A DNA stretch of 64,000 nt from Anaerolineales bacterium (GCA_016789305.1 JAEURJ010000005.1:44486-108485); one strand, 5' to 3'. Positions 49,871-59,473 are shown, counted from the first letter of the stretch. Program-made: numbers and translations. The notes: generated by a model from the letters alone, not told the origin.

Positions 49871-49900
49871 GGGTCAGGATCAGGCGTTCGGTCCTGACCC
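49871..49900 (-). terminator. Hairpin between rpsD and rpoA
   Basis: GGGTCAGGA and TCCTGACCC are perfect 9-base arms around 12 bases, with CATTTTTG a few bases later on the reverse strand. It looks like a weak terminator or RNA-processing site that could set the RpoA level apart from the ribosomal proteins. Confidence 0.5.
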
Positions 49901-49917
49901 GATGCGTATCTGGAGAA

Positions 49918-50577
49918 TTAGCGTCTGGAATAATATTCGACGATCAACTGTTCGTCGAGGCTTCCGTCAATTTCGGCACGTTCAGGCATGCGGGCTACAG
50001 CACCGCTCATCTGCTTTACATCACGGCTGAGCCATGAAGGAGCATTGCGCTTCTCGGCAATGTCGCCAAGTTCCTTAAAGTAGGTCAGCTTGTTGGACCC
50101 ATCACGAACCTGCACCTGATCACCTGCATAAAGGATCATCGAAGGGACATCTGAGCGGCGGCCATTCACTGTAAAGTGACCATGCGTTACCAATAAACGA
50201 GCTTGTGAGCGGCTCGATGCGAAACCGAGGCGATAGACAACATTGTCAAGTCGGGACTCGAGAATCTGAAGCAATGTCAAACCAGTAAGACTGGTACCAG
50301 ATTTCGCTGTATCGTAATAGCGGCGGAACTGGCGTTCCAATACACCATAGATACGGCGAGCCTTTTGTTTTGCACGCAACTGACGTGCAAAGTCGGAGGC
50401 GCGGCCTGTTCCCATTCCCTTGCCGCCGCCACGACCAGCAGTTCGACCATGCTGACCAGGAGCAAAGCTGCGCTTCTCAAAAGAGCACTTGGGTGTGTAA
50501 CAGCGTTCACCTTTTAGAAAAAGCTTTTCGCCTTCGCGGCGGCAAAGCTTACATACGGGGCTTAATGTTTTTGCCAT
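49918..50577 (-). CDS. rpsD: 30S ribosomal protein S4 (zinc-binding type)
   Basis: 219 residues. N-terminal Cys set VCKLCRREGEKLF...RCYTPKC is the zinc-binding form. The S4 RNA-binding domain follows (RLDNVVYRLGFASSRSQARLL). S4 starts 30S assembly on 16S rRNA and often represses its own operon. 19 bases after rpsK. Confidence 0.98.
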   Translation of the reverse strand: MAKTLSPVCKLCRREGEKLFLKGERCYTPKCSFEKRSFAPGQHGRTAGRGGGKGMGTGRASDFARQLRAKQKARRIYGVLERQFRRYYDTAKSGTSLTGLTLLQILESRLDNVVYRLGFASSRSQARLLVTHGHFTVNGRRSDVPSMILYAGDQVQVRDGSNKLTYFKELGDIAEKRNAPSWLSRDVKQMSGAVARMPERAEIDGSLDEQLIVEYYSRR

Positions 50578-50596
50578 ATATAACTACCTCTACCTA

Positions 50597-51001
50597 TTAC
50601 ACGCGTCGCTTCTTGGGAGGACGACAACCGTTATGCGGCACGGGGGTGATATCCGCAATGGAGCGGACACGCAACCCCATGGATTGCACAGCGCGGATCG
50701 CGTTCTCACGACCAGGGCCAGGACCTTTTACAAAAAGGTCAACTTCCTGAATACCCAACTGCTGGGCGGCTTTGACGGCCTGTTCAGCGGCCAGGCGGGC
50801 CGCAAAGGGAGTACTCTTACGAGACCCTTTGAAGCCGGCCGAGCCAGCGGAACCCCAGGCAACAGTGTTGCCTTCGGTATCAGTAACAGTTACGATTGTA
50901 TTATTGAAGGAAGCGAAGATATGCACCTGTCCGCTAGACAGGGTGCGCTTCCCTTTTTTCGCGCCAGTGGCGCGGCGAGTAGAACGAACACTCTGAGCCA
51001 T
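50597..51001 (-). CDS. rpsK: 30S ribosomal protein S11
   Basis: 134 residues: [39 protein letters not shown] and the C-terminal [13 protein letters not shown] are the classic S11 blocks. It binds the 30S platform. 26 bases after rpsM. Confidence 0.98.
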   Translation of the reverse strand: MAQSVRSTRRATGAKKGKRTLSSGQVHIFASFNNTIVTVTDTEGNTVAWGSAGSAGFKGSRKSTPFAARLAAEQAVKAAQQLGIQEVDLFVKGPGPGRENAIRAVQSMGLRVRSIADITPVPHNGCRPPKKRRV

Positions 51002-51027
51002 TTTTTATCTATACCTTTCGGACAGAA

Positions 51028-51414
51028 TTACTTCTTCGCGCCCTTTTTGCGGCCGCGACCAGCAACGGTCTTCTTGCCGCCCTTGCGGGTGCGGGCATTT
51101 GTCTTGGTGCGCTGACCACGTACCGGCAAATTGCGGCGGTGGCGCAGTCCACGGAAAGAGCCGATTTCGATCAAGCGCTTGATGTTCATTTGAACTTCGC
51201 GGCGCAGGTCGCCCTCGACCTTGTAGTGTTTGGAAATATATTCGCGAATCGCGGCAACTTCCGCTTCGCTCAAGTCTTTAATACGCGTATCAGGATTGAT
51301 CTTGGTATCAGCCAAAATCTCCTGAGAACGAGTTAGGCCGACACCAAAAAGATAGGTTAAGCCAACTTCAACCCGTTTGTTACGGGGCAGGTCAACGCCT
51401 TCAATTCTTGCCAT
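51028..51414 (-). CDS. rpsM: 30S ribosomal protein S13
   Basis: 128 residues: [20 protein letters not shown] at the start, the helix-two-turn-helix, and the basic tail [20 protein letters not shown] that touches the P-site tRNA. 6 bases after rpmJ. Confidence 0.98.
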   Translation of the reverse strand: MARIEGVDLPRNKRVEVGLTYLFGVGLTRSQEILADTKINPDTRIKDLSEAEVAAIREYISKHYKVEGDLRREVQMNIKRLIEIGSFRGLRHRRNLPVRGQRTKTNARTRKGGKKTVAGRGRKKGAKK

Positions 51415-51420
51415 AGGTCA

Positions 51421-51534
51421 TTACCCTTGTCTCTGTTTATGTTTTGGATTTTCGCAAATAATGAAAATGCGGCCTTTGCGTCGAACAATTCGACACTTGG
51501 CACAACGCTTGCGAATGGATGGCGAAACTTTCAT
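51421..51534 (-). CDS. rpmJ: 50S ribosomal protein L36
   Basis: A 37-residue gene. The product starts [20 protein letters not shown] and ends in [11 protein letters not shown]. Cys11, Cys14, Cys27 and His32 form the zinc site of the C+ type. AAGGAG precedes the ATG. It has its own promoter (51579-51607) and lies where infA-rpmJ normally follows map, but infA is absent. Confidence 0.97.
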   Translation of the reverse strand: MKVSPSIRKRCAKCRIVRRKGRIFIICENPKHKQRQG

Positions 51535-51578
51535 GAAATCAATCTCCTTGCTTTATTTCTCTCAAAGCCAAACGTCTG

Positions 51579-51607
51579 ATTATACATGCACTCTTGCAAT
51601 TCGTCTA
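51579..51607 (-). promoter_or_regulatory. Internal promoter before rpmJ
   Basis: On the reverse strand TAGACG (51602-51607) and a perfect TATAAT (51579-51584) are 17 bases apart. It would start a separate transcript for rpmJ-rpsM-rpsK-rpsD-rpoA-rplQ. Confidence 0.6.
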
Positions 51608-51612
51608 CGATT

Positions 51613-52404
51613 TTATACGGTCGCCTGCTGAGGCTGTAGAACAGTCAGGATGAGGGGGTCTCCTTCGGTGACGGCCACCGTATGTTCAAAATGAGCCGTC
51701 AAAGATCCATCAGCAGAAACAACCGTCCATTTGTCTGGCAGAACGCGGGTTTCGTACGTTCCAACGAGCACCATCGGTTCGAGCGCGATGGTTAACCCCG
51801 GGCGAAGTTTCAAACCGCTTCCTGCGATACCGATGTTTGGTACCTGCGGTCCTTCGTGCATCTTCTGCCCGACGCCGTGCCCGGTATATTCCCGGGTGAC
51901 TTGCAAGCCACGGCTTTCGACATAATTCTGTATCGCTGCCGAAACGTCGCCTGTGCGATTGCCGCTTCGCATCTTTTCAATGCCCGCGTACAATGCGCCT
52001 TCGGTGACTTCCAACAAATGCGCTGCTTCAGAAGAAATCCTCCCGACCCCGGCGGTGAATGCCGAGTCTGCAACGAACCCACCATGGATCGTGCCACAGT
52101 CGATCGAAACGATATCCCCTTCCTTCAACTTTCGTTTCGGGTGAGGAATGCCGTGCACCATTTCGTCATTGATCGAAACTGTGATCGATGTCGGAAACGG
52201 CGGATGACCGTAGCCTTTGAAGGGCGATACACATCCATATGACTTCAGCACTTCCTCAGCAGCCGCGTTGAGGTCCGCCGTCGTCATACTTGGTTGTAAA
52301 AGTTCACGTACTTTCGCCAGAACTGTCGCATTGATGTGGCCCGCTTCGCGCATGATCTTGATTTGTGCGGGCGTCTTTATATTGATCTGGCGTTCCAAAC
52401 TCAT
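51613..52404 (-). CDS. map: Methionine aminopeptidase, type I
   Basis: 263 residues. Removes the first methionine of new proteins. The five metal ligands are visible: two Asp in VSIDCGTIHGGFVADSA, His in YTGHGVGQKMHEGP, Glu in TIALEPMV and the late Glu region near the C-terminus (HFEHTVAVTEGDP). 6 bases after adk. Confidence 0.97.
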   Translation of the reverse strand: MSLERQINIKTPAQIKIMREAGHINATVLAKVRELLQPSMTTADLNAAAEEVLKSYGCVSPFKGYGHPPFPTSITVSINDEMVHGIPHPKRKLKEGDIVSIDCGTIHGGFVADSAFTAGVGRISSEAAHLLEVTEGALYAGIEKMRSGNRTGDVSAAIQNYVESRGLQVTREYTGHGVGQKMHEGPQVPNIGIAGSGLKLRPGLTIALEPMVLVGTYETRVLPDKWTVVSADGSLTAHFEHTVAVTEGDPLILTVLQPQQATV

Positions 52405-52410
52405 TCCTAC

Positions 52411-53094
52411 CTACATTTCAGCAGAAAAATCTCTGCGCGATCCACTATTTTTCAATGCATCAAGCACAATCGCTGTTACCTTTTCTTTTGCCTGCATGCC
52501 ATCTATCTCTATGATCCTGCCAGCCTTGCGATAATATTCCACAAGCGGCATGGTTTGTTTCAAATAGACCCGAATGCGATGACGTACCATTTCTTCCTTG
52601 TCATCATCGCGCTGATATAACTCCGAGCCGTCAAAATCACACACTCCGCTTTGTTTTGGAGGATTGTATGTTTGATTATAGATGTGCCCATGGGCACGAC
52701 ATGTCCATCGTCCGCCAGTACGTGCAACGAGGACTTCCTCGGAGGCCGTGATGTACGGAACAAGATCCACACGGCCCTTCAATTCCGTCAGTATTACTTC
52801 AAATGCATCTGCCTGTGCCGGAGTACGGGGAAATCCGTCGAGAATGGCACCAGTTTCACAGTCCGGACGAACGAGGCGGTCTTTGATCATTTTGATGGTT
52901 ACGTCGTCCGGGACAAGTTCGCCCTTATCCATAAAGGACTTGGCGATCCTTCCGAGTTCTGTTTGATTTTTAATGTTCTCACGAAAAAGGTCTCCAGAGG
53001 AGACGTGCGCAAGTTTTGTTTTTTCAGCCAAAATTTCGGCTTGGGTGCCTTTACCGGCACCTGGGGGACCGAGCAAAACAATAAAAGTTGACAT
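52411..53094 (-). CDS. adk: Adenylate kinase (zinc-lid type)
   Basis: 227 residues, the long form. P-loop GPPGAGKGTQA, LVRPDCETGAILDGFPRT, and the lid with WTCRAHGHIY...GVCDFDG. Where many relatives have Cys-x2-Cys and Cys-x2-Asp in the lid, here the second Cys is His (C-R-A-H), which can still bind zinc. Converts ATP plus AMP to two ADP. 15 bases after secY. Confidence 0.97.
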   Translation of the reverse strand: MSTFIVLLGPPGAGKGTQAEILAEKTKLAHVSSGDLFRENIKNQTELGRIAKSFMDKGELVPDDVTIKMIKDRLVRPDCETGAILDGFPRTPAQADAFEVILTELKGRVDLVPYITASEEVLVARTGGRWTCRAHGHIYNQTYNPPKQSGVCDFDGSELYQRDDDKEEMVRHRIRVYLKQTMPLVEYYRKAGRIIEIDGMQAKEKVTAIVLDALKNSGSRRDFSAEM

Positions 53095-53109
53095 GAATCT
53101 CTTCTGATC

Positions 53110-54492
53110 CTAGCGGACTAGCAAAGATTCCTGATAACCATGTAGTTTGAGCTCAGCATCAATGTTCATAAATGTATCGCGCACCACACCCACCACAATG
53201 AGCAAGCCCGAGGAAGAAACAAGGAACAGGCCAGCCTGGGAGTTGGTTTGCATGTTGAATACGCCAAGAAGTAAATTGAGCAGGAAAGGCATGGCTGCCA
53301 CAATGCCAAGGAATAAAGCACCGGGCAATGTAATGCGGCGTTGAACCGTGCTCAAATATTTCTGTGTGGGGGCGCCGGTGTGAACACCGGGAATGGAAGC
53401 GCCTGCCTTCTTAAGATTATCGCCATAATTCTGTTGATCGAACAAAACAGAAGTATAGAAGAAGGTAAAGATAACGACCATGAAGAAGTAAAGGGTCCAA
53501 TAACCCCAATTTTGTGTTCCGGTACCGCCAAAGAAATTCGTCATGGTGGTGGCGAAATTTCGAAGGCCTTCGCTATCCGGAAACCACTGGGTCAGAAAGC
53601 CTGAAACCACAGCCGGGAATTGCAAAATGGCACTTGCAAAGATCAATGGGATCATGCCCGAGAGGTTCACCATCAACGGCAGGGTGCCCTTCACAGGCAT
53701 CGACATTCGATTGCCCATGCGGCGGCCGGGATACATCACTGGAACATTACGACGTCCCTGCTGCACGTAGACAATAGCAATCACAGTCAGAACGATGATG
53801 ATAATCGTAAAGATGAACATGAAGACTGCGGTGCTCTTATCGGAAAATAAAGCGATAAGATTGTTCGGCAATTGCGACACAATGCCTGCGAAAATTACCA
53901 GTGAAAGACCCTGGCCACGAATACCATATTCTGAAATCAGTTCACCCAGCCAAATGGCAAACATGGTTCCCGCAGTCATGGCGATCAAGACAGTGGCCGA
54001 TTTCAAGGCAAGTTCGGAAGTAAACCCAAACGCCAAAATCGGCTGTCCAACCGCCTGGATGGAAAGATTATTAAACAAGCCGATCTGACCAATGGCTGAA
54101 AGTGCGGCCATGGGGACGGCCAGATAATAGGTCCACTTTTCCTGCCAACGGCGGGCTTCACGCGGGTCTTCTTCCATTCTGCGCTGCAACGAAGGGATGA
54201 TCGGAATTAACAACTGCAAAATGATCTGCGCCGTAATATACGGATACACACCCATTGAGAGCAGGGAGAAGTTTGAGACCGTACCACCAGAAAGCAGGTT
54301 CAAGAAATCAAGAAACGTGCCGCTGCCACCGGAGGATGAACGAAATGCTTTCAAAATAGCCTGATCTACGCCTGGAGCCGGGACATGCGCCGCAAGGCGG
54401 TAAATGGCCAGGATCACCAAAGTAACGATCAACTTTCGGCGGATGTCTTCCGATTTCCAAACACGTGCAAAGGTGGAAAAGAAATTCTTCAT
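53110..54492 (-). CDS. secY: Protein translocase subunit SecY
   Basis: 460 residues with ten membrane helices and a plug region. Signatures: YRLAAHVPAPGVD near the start, LLSGGTVSNFSLLSMGVYPYI (plug and TM2), GLSLVIFAGIV, and the cytoplasmic loop YVQQGRRNVPVMYPGRRMG. Forms the Sec channel in the cytoplasmic membrane. 20 bases after rplO, the usual spc-operon place. Confidence 0.98.
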   Translation of the reverse strand: MKNFFSTFARVWKSEDIRRKLIVTLVILAIYRLAAHVPAPGVDQAILKAFRSSSGGSGTFLDFLNLLSGGTVSNFSLLSMGVYPYITAQIILQLLIPIIPSLQRRMEEDPREARRWQEKWTYYLAVPMAALSAIGQIGLFNNLSIQAVGQPILAFGFTSELALKSATVLIAMTAGTMFAIWLGELISEYGIRGQGLSLVIFAGIVSQLPNNLIALFSDKSTAVFMFIFTIIIIVLTVIAIVYVQQGRRNVPVMYPGRRMGNRMSMPVKGTLPLMVNLSGMIPLIFASAILQFPAVVSGFLTQWFPDSEGLRNFATTMTNFFGGTGTQNWGYWTLYFFMVVIFTFFYTSVLFDQQNYGDNLKKAGASIPGVHTGAPTQKYLSTVQRRITLPGALFLGIVAAMPFLLNLLLGVFNMQTNSQAGLFLVSSSGLLIVVGVVRDTFMNIDAELKLHGYQESLLVR

Positions 54493-54512
54493 GAAATTTT
54501 CCTCGCCAGGAG

Positions 54513-54968
54513 CTAGGCGATCAACTCGACAGAGCCACCGGCCTTTTCGATCTTGGCCTTGGCACCCGCGCTGACACGATGCACATTGATCTTGAGAGCA
54601 ACCTTCATCTCACCACGGCCAAGTAAAACGACCGGATTGCGGGGATCGCGAAGAAGGCGGGCTTTTTCAAGAGATTCAGGGTTGACTACTTCATTCGCCT
54701 TGAAAATGTCTGATAATTGATCGAGGTTCACTTCATTGAAAGTGACCTGATGTGGCGGGGTGAATCCTTCACCACGCATGAACGGCAAACGTCGGAAGAA
54801 AGGAAGGTTGCCGCCCTGACGATACAGGTGACCACCTTCGCCGGAGCGGGAACCCGCACCCTTAATACCACGGCCGGCCGTCTTACCTTTGCCTGCCGAG
54901 ATGCCGCGTCCAACGCGTTTGCGGTCTTTTTTGGAACCCTCATTGGGTTTGAGATCGTGAAGTTTCAT
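54513..54968 (-). CDS. rplO: 50S ribosomal protein L15
   Basis: 151 residues: MKLHDLKPNEGSKKDRKRVG start, then the Gly-rich GRGISAGKGKTAGRGIKGAG segment and GGHLYRQGGNLPFFRRLP. The tail has VSAGAKAKIEKAGGSVELI. Late assembly protein of the large subunit. 7 bases after rpmD. Confidence 0.98.
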   Translation of the reverse strand: MKLHDLKPNEGSKKDRKRVGRGISAGKGKTAGRGIKGAGSRSGEGGHLYRQGGNLPFFRRLPFMRGEGFTPPHQVTFNEVNLDQLSDIFKANEVVNPESLEKARLLRDPRNPVVLLGRGEMKVALKINVHRVSAGAKAKIEKAGGSVELIA

Positions 54969-54975
54969 ATTCGAC

Positions 54976-55173
54976 CTACTCTTCGATCTTGAGCAAATGG
55001 ATGATCTTGTTCAACATCCCGCGTAAGGCGGGGTTGTCCTTATGCTCAACGGTTTGATGTAATCGGTGTAACCCCAGTGCAAGGACAGTCCTTTTTTGAT
55101 CTTTGGAATATCCGATGGCACTGCGGACCAAGGTCACGCGCAGGGTCTTACCGGTGGTTTCTTTCTTAGGCAT
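54976..55173 (-). CDS. rpmD: 50S ribosomal protein L30
   Basis: 65 residues from the ATG at 55171-55173 (the family's start; longer upstream reading lies inside rpsE). [19 protein letters not shown] and [20 protein letters not shown] are L30 motifs. It overlaps the end of rpsE by 8 bases. Confidence 0.96.
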   Translation of the reverse strand: MPKKETTGKTLRVTLVRSAIGYSKDQKRTVLALGLHRLHQTVEHKDNPALRGMLNKIIHLLKIEE

Positions 55174-55711
55174 GTTGCTTCCTCCGTTCCCAGAATGGGA
55201 GCAATTCTTCGGGGCGTTTGCCACGTCGGGCCGCTTCCAAGACAGGAGAGCGAAGTCCATCCAACGCATCGAAAGTTGCCATCACCACGTTCAACACATT
55301 CGCGCTGCCCATGGATTTGGTGAGGATGTCACGAACGCCGGCCACTTCGAGTACGGCACGCACACCGCCTGCCGCGATAACGCCGGTACCAGGGGATGCA
55401 GGCTTGAGGTACACTTTTGCACCAGCAGTTTTGCCCAACGATTCGTGAGGAATGGTGGTTCCAGAAAGGTTGACCATGCGTAAATCCTTGCGAGCCCGCT
55501 CGGACGCTTTGCGCATTGCATCAGGTACTGCGTTGGCCTTGCCCACACCCATACCGATGGTGCCCTTCTTGTCTCCAACCACAACGGTTACGCGAAAACG
55601 GAAACGACGTCCGCCTTTGACCACTTTGGCAACGCGTGCAATTTCGATCACGCGCTCTTCATAAGCGTCCTGCGTTTCAAACTGTTGTCCAGTAAATTCT
55701 TTTTCTGCCAT
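55166..55711 (-). CDS. rpsE: 30S ribosomal protein S5
   Basis: 181 residues: [24 protein letters not shown] double-stranded RNA-binding domain, [17 protein letters not shown], and the C-terminal [20 protein letters not shown]. Important for decoding fidelity. 24 bases after rplR. Confidence 0.98.
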   Translation of the reverse strand: MAEKEFTGQQFETQDAYEERVIEIARVAKVVKGGRRFRFRVTVVVGDKKGTIGMGVGKANAVPDAMRKASERARKDLRMVNLSGTTIPHESLGKTAGAKVYLKPASPGTGVIAAGGVRAVLEVAGVRDILTKSMGSANVLNVVMATFDALDGLRSPVLEAARRGKRPEELLPFWERRKQHA

Positions 55712-55735
55712 ATCTTTCTCCGTGTTTACAACACT

Positions 55736-56101
55736 TTAGAATTGCAGGCCGCCCTCGCGCGCGCCATCGGCCAAAGCCTTGACACGCCCGACGTAACGGA
55801 AGCCACCGCGATCAAATACAACTGAGGAAATACCCTTGGACTTGGCGCGCTCAGCAACTGCCTGGCCGATCGCCTTGGCCTGTTCGGTCTTCTTCAAACC
55901 CTTCATCTTTTCGCGCAGGTCCTTGTCAATCGTGGATGCGGAAACGAGGGTGTTGCCGTCAATATCATCGATCACCTGTGCATAAATGCCAGAGAGGCTC
56001 TTGAAGACATTCAAGCGCGGGCGCTCAGTGGTGCCAAAAACCTGCTTGCGAACACGCACATGACGGCGTTGACGAGCGAGGGAACGATTATTTTTTGCCA
56101 T
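55736..56101 (-). CDS. rplR: 50S ribosomal protein L18
   Basis: 121 residues: [39 protein letters not shown] and [20 protein letters not shown]. Binds 5S rRNA with L5. 3 bases after rplF. Confidence 0.98.
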   Translation of the reverse strand: MAKNNRSLARQRRHVRVRKQVFGTTERPRLNVFKSLSGIYAQVIDDIDGNTLVSASTIDKDLREKMKGLKKTEQAKAIGQAVAERAKSKGISSVVFDRGGFRYVGRVKALADGAREGGLQF

Positions 56102-56104
56102 CGC

Positions 56105-56650
56105 TTATTTTCCTTTCCCGGCTTTACCAGCCTTGCGGCGAATCCGTTCGCCCTGGTAACGAATGCCTTTGCCATGATAAGGCTCAGGTGGTCGTACACT
56201 GCGAATATTCGAAGCAACCTGACCAACCAATTCTTTATCGAAACCCACCACTTTGATCTGGCGAGTCTTGGTATCAACTTCAAATGAAATCCCGGCTGGG
56301 GGTTCCATCTTGACAGGGTGTGAATAACCGACAAACAGGGCGAGTGTTTTGCCTTCAAGTTCAGCACGGTATCCAACACCTTCAATTTCCAATACAGTCT
56401 GGTGACCTTTGCTTACGCCATGGATCATGTTTGCCAACACAGCACGAGTGGTGCCATGCAAAGCGCGTTCAGCAGCCTCTTCAGACTTACGGGTAATTTC
56501 CAGATGATTGTTTTCCAATTTAATTCCGATCAAGCTGGAAAACGCACGCTGTAATTCACCCTTGGGGCCTTTGATGCGGACAATTGAACCATTCACATCC
56601 ACTTGCACGCCACCAGGAATTTCAACGGGTAAACGACCAATACGAGACAC
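56105..56650 (-). CDS. rplF: 50S ribosomal protein L6
   Basis: 181 residues with two repeats: MSRIGRLPVEIPGGVQVDVN at the start and the C-terminal signature PPEPYHGKGIRYQGERIRRK. Sits near the factor-binding centre. 9 bases after rpsH. Confidence 0.98.
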   Translation of the reverse strand: MSRIGRLPVEIPGGVQVDVNGSIVRIKGPKGELQRAFSSLIGIKLENNHLEITRKSEEAAERALHGTTRAVLANMIHGVSKGHQTVLEIEGVGYRAELEGKTLALFVGYSHPVKMEPPAGISFEVDTKTRQIKVVGFDKELVGQVASNIRSVRPPEPYHGKGIRYQGERIRRKAGKAGKGK

Positions 56651-56659
56651 TGTATCCTC

Positions 56660-57073
56660 CTACCAAACTTTACAAATGATCTCGCCACCCACACCCAACT
56701 GTCGGGCGCGTGCACCGGTCATCACACCCTTGGGGGTGGAAAGAATGGCAACACCAATACCGGAAAGCACCCAGGGGATGTCCGTCTTCTTGGTGTAAAT
56801 TCGGCGGCCGGGCGTACTAACACGCTCGAGACCGGAAAGAACTGCACGGCGCTGGCGGCGTTCACCAACATACTTGAGCTTCACGCGCAGTACTTTCTGC
56901 ACTTCAGTCTCACCGTCCACCACTTCGAAACCTTCGAGAAAGCCTTCGTCCTTGAGGATTTTGGCGATCTCTACTTTAATCTTTGAGTTGGGCATTCCAA
57001 CCTGTGCATGACCTGCCAGCACGGCATTTCGAATGCGGGTCAACATATCAGCAATTGGGTCATTAATAGACAT
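56660..57073 (-). CDS. rpsH: 30S ribosomal protein S8
   Basis: 137 residues: INDPIADMLTRIRNAVLAGH start and the C-terminal ILSTPKGVMTGARARQLGVG. S8 binds the central domain of 16S rRNA and in many bacteria represses the spc operon. 14 bases after rpsN. Confidence 0.98.
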   Translation of the reverse strand: MSINDPIADMLTRIRNAVLAGHAQVGMPNSKIKVEIAKILKDEGFLEGFEVVDGETEVQKVLRVKLKYVGERRQRRAVLSGLERVSTPGRRIYTKKTDIPWVLSGIGVAILSTPKGVMTGARARQLGVGGEIICKVW

Positions 57074-57087
57074 AATCTACCTCCGGC

Positions 57088-57270
57088 CTACCACGACGAC
57101 TTCACGACACCGGGGATTTTGCCCGTCAACGCCAGTTCACGGAAGCAAATGCGGCACAAACCAAAACGGCGAATATAACCGCGCGGGCGACCACATCGCT
57201 GACAACGATTCCGCACCTGCACAGCATAGCGGCGTCTTAATTCACGATACTGCATACATTTCTTTGCCAT
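57088..57270 (-). CDS. rpsN: 30S ribosomal protein S14, zinc type
   Basis: 60 residues, the short zinc-binding form: [20 protein letters not shown] carries the C-x2-C...C-x2-C set. The tail IPGVVKSSW is standard. It follows rplE by 2 bases. Note an unusual [18 protein letters not shown] start, close to other S14 type Z proteins. Confidence 0.98.
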   Translation of the reverse strand: MAKKCMQYRELRRRYAVQVRNRCQRCGRPRGYIRRFGLCRICFRELALTGKIPGVVKSSW

Positions 57271-57272
57271 AG

Positions 57273-57824
57273 TTATGCATCCTTCTTGTTGCTAAACGGC
57301 ATGCCGAGCAATTGCAATAAAGCGCGGGCCTGATTATCGTCCTTGGCAGTCGTCACAATCGTGATCTCCATGCCGCGCAATTTATCAATTTTGTCATATT
57401 CGATCTCAGGAAAAACGAGTTGATCCTTGAGACCCAAGGTGTAATTTCCACGGCCGTCAAATGCATTTGCGGAAACGCCGCGGAAGTCACGTACACGCGG
57501 GAGTGCAATATTCAACAACCGATCAATGAAGGCCCACATGCGGTCGCCGCGCAAAGTTACCTTTGCACCGATCAGACGGCCTTCGCGAAGTTTGAAGTTC
57601 GCAATGGCTTTCTTGGCCTTGGTCTGCACAGGCTTTTGACCGGTGATGTTCGCCAGGTCAGCTGTGGCAGCTTCGAGTGCCTTGGGGTTATCCATGGCCT
57701 CGCCGAGGCCGATGTTCAAAACAACTTTTTCAATGCGCGGGATCTGCATCACATTTTTGAAGCCGAATGATTTAAACAAGGCCGGAGCCACTTCTTTTGT
57801 ATAACGTTCTTGCATTCTGTTCAT
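57273..57824 (-). CDS. rplE: 50S ribosomal protein L5
   Basis: 183 residues: [28 protein letters not shown], and [20 protein letters not shown] with [16 protein letters not shown]. Binds 5S rRNA at the central protuberance. 18 bases after rplX. Confidence 0.98.
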   Translation of the reverse strand: MNRMQERYTKEVAPALFKSFGFKNVMQIPRIEKVVLNIGLGEAMDNPKALEAATADLANITGQKPVQTKAKKAIANFKLREGRLIGAKVTLRGDRMWAFIDRLLNIALPRVRDFRGVSANAFDGRGNYTLGLKDQLVFPEIEYDKIDKLRGMEITIVTTAKDDNQARALLQLLGMPFSNKKDA

Positions 57825-57842
57825 CTTATTCGCTCCACAGCC

Positions 57843-58178
57843 TTAACCGATTACAGCTTCGCAGTGTTTGCAAACACGCTGCACGCCGTTTTCGTCACGC
57901 TGAATTGCAACCCGGGTCACTTCACCGCATTTGGGACAAACAAGCATGACATTGGAAATATCAATCGGCGCCTCGAATTGAATACGGCCGGAATTTTTAA
58001 TGTTCCTGCCTGATTGATTTTGTGTCTGCTTCTGGTGTTTTGTGCGGATGTTGACACCCTGCACAACAACACGACGCTTGTCGATCAAAACGTTGATCAC
58101 TTCACCGCGCTTGCCAATTTCATCGCGCTTGCCGCTAATCAATTCGACTGTATCGCCTTTTCGGATCTTAACTTTCAT
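57843..58178 (-). CDS. rplX: 50S ribosomal protein L24
   Basis: 111 residues: KVKIRKGDTVELISGKRDE with the KOW motif, then a C-terminal CPKCGEVTRV...RVCKHCEAVIG pair of CxxC motifs forming a zinc ribbon. L24 starts 50S assembly. 9 bases after rplN. Confidence 0.98.
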   Translation of the reverse strand: MKVKIRKGDTVELISGKRDEIGKRGEVINVLIDKRRVVVQGVNIRTKHQKQTQNQSGRNIKNSGRIQFEAPIDISNVMLVCPKCGEVTRVAIQRDENGVQRVCKHCEAVIG

Positions 58179-58187
58179 AATTAGCTC

Positions 58188-58559
58188 CTACAGTACTTCC
58201 GGGGCTAGCGACACGATCTTCATGTAACCCATATCGCGCAATTCGCGCGCCACAGGTCCAAAAATACGTGTGCCCCTCGGGTTTTCGCCATCGGCATCCA
58301 AGATTACCGCGGCGTTATCGTCAAAGCGGATGTAAGAACCGTCTTCACGGCGCCATTCCTTGGTGCAACGCACAATAACGGCTTTTACAACTTCGCTTTT
58401 CTTTACGGATCCTTGCGGGGCTGCGGATTTCACGGTCGCAACCACCACATTACCGATCGAACCATATTTACGCCTGGAGCCGCCCAACACATGAATGACA
58501 AGCAGCTCACGAGCGCCGGTATTATCGGCAACTTTTAATCTAGACTCATGTTGAATCAT
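58188..58559 (-). CDS. rplN: 50S ribosomal protein L14
   Basis: 123 residues: [37 protein letters not shown] and the family's [18 protein letters not shown]. Contacts the 30S subunit at a bridge. 3 bases after rpsQ. Confidence 0.98.
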   Translation of the reverse strand: MIQHESRLKVADNTGARELLVIHVLGGSRRKYGSIGNVVVATVKSAAPQGSVKKSEVVKAVIVRCTKEWRREDGSYIRFDDNAAVILDADGENPRGTRIFGPVARELRDMGYMKIVSLAPEVL

Positions 58560-58562
58560 TAC

Positions 58563-58835
58563 TTATTCTCCCACGCCCTGATCAGCGGTACGGGTTTCAC
58601 GCTTCACCACAGTCTCAACTGCCCAGCGCTTGTCACGAGACATCGGCTTGGTTTCAACGATCTGAACCTGATCACCGATCTCGCAGCCAATTTCATCATG
58701 GGCCTTCACGCGCGTGCTGGAGAACACCACCTTCTTATAAAGAGGATGGCGGTACTTTCGAGTGATCTCCACAACGACGGTTTTGGTCATTTTATTGCTG
58801 GTGACCACACCAATCATTCGACGACGATTATTCAT
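58563..58835 (-). CDS. rpsQ: 30S ribosomal protein S17
   Basis: 90 residues: MIGVVTSNKMTKTVVVEITR and the later KAHDEIGCEIGDQVQIVETK are S17 motifs (OB fold). The ATG overlaps the rpmC stop by one base (TAATG), giving coupled translation. Confidence 0.98.
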   Translation of the reverse strand: MNNRRRMIGVVTSNKMTKTVVVEITRKYRHPLYKKVVFSSTRVKAHDEIGCEIGDQVQIVETKPMSRDKRWAVETVVKRETRTADQGVGE

Positions 58836-59050
58836 TATGCACCTTCCACTGCCGCACGTTTGGCCTCGCGCAGGACGGTTTCCATGCGGGCAATGTCACT
58901 GCGTAGAACCTTCAAGCGGCTTGTGTCAGTTAACTGACCGGTCACTTGTTGGAAGCGCAGCTTCATCATCTCTTCACGGGCATCCGCTATCTTAGTGGGA
59001 ATTTCTTCCACCGCCAATTTGCGGACATCTTCAATCTTCATAGCCTTCAT
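58835..59050 (-). CDS. rpmC: 50S ribosomal protein L29
   Basis: 71 residues, two helices: KIEDVRKLAVEEIPTKIADA and EEMMKLRFQQVTGQLTDTSR. Lies at the exit tunnel near the signal-recognition particle site. 3 bases after rplP. Confidence 0.97.
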   Translation of the reverse strand: MKAMKIEDVRKLAVEEIPTKIADAREEMMKLRFQQVTGQLTDTSRLKVLRSDIARMETVLREAKRAAVEGA

Positions 59051-59053
59051 GAC

Positions 59054-59473
59054 TTATTCTTCTCCTGCATGGCGAGTCACAACTTTGGTCTTGATGGAGA
59101 ATTTATATTGTGCACTCTTCAAGGCTGCCACGGCAATGTCAGCGGGCAAGCCGCCCACTTCAAACATCACGCGACCAGGCTTTACAACCGCCACATAATA
59201 TTCCACATTACCCTTACCGGAACCCATGCGGGTTTCTGGTGGCTTGTGTGTGAAGGGCTTGGCAGGGAAAATACGGATCCAGATCTTGCCACGGCGCTTC
59301 ATTTCACGAACGATCGAGCGGCGGGCCGCTTCGATTTGACGGGCGGTCACCCAGCCCGGCTCCAACGCCTGCAGACCGAATTCACCGAAGGAAACTTCCG
59401 CACCGCGGAGAGCTTTACCCTTCATGCGACCGCGCATCTGCTTGCGCCATTTAACACGTTTCGGCATCAACAT
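59054..59473 (-). CDS. rplP: 50S ribosomal protein L16
   Basis: 139 residues: [39 protein letters not shown] and [20 protein letters not shown]. Close to the peptidyl-transferase centre. 32 bases after rpsC. Confidence 0.98.
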   Translation of the reverse strand: MLMPKRVKWRKQMRGRMKGKALRGAEVSFGEFGLQALEPGWVTARQIEAARRSIVREMKRRGKIWIRIFPAKPFTHKPPETRMGSGKGNVEYYVAVVKPGRVMFEVGGLPADIAVAALKSAQYKFSIKTKVVTRHAGEE

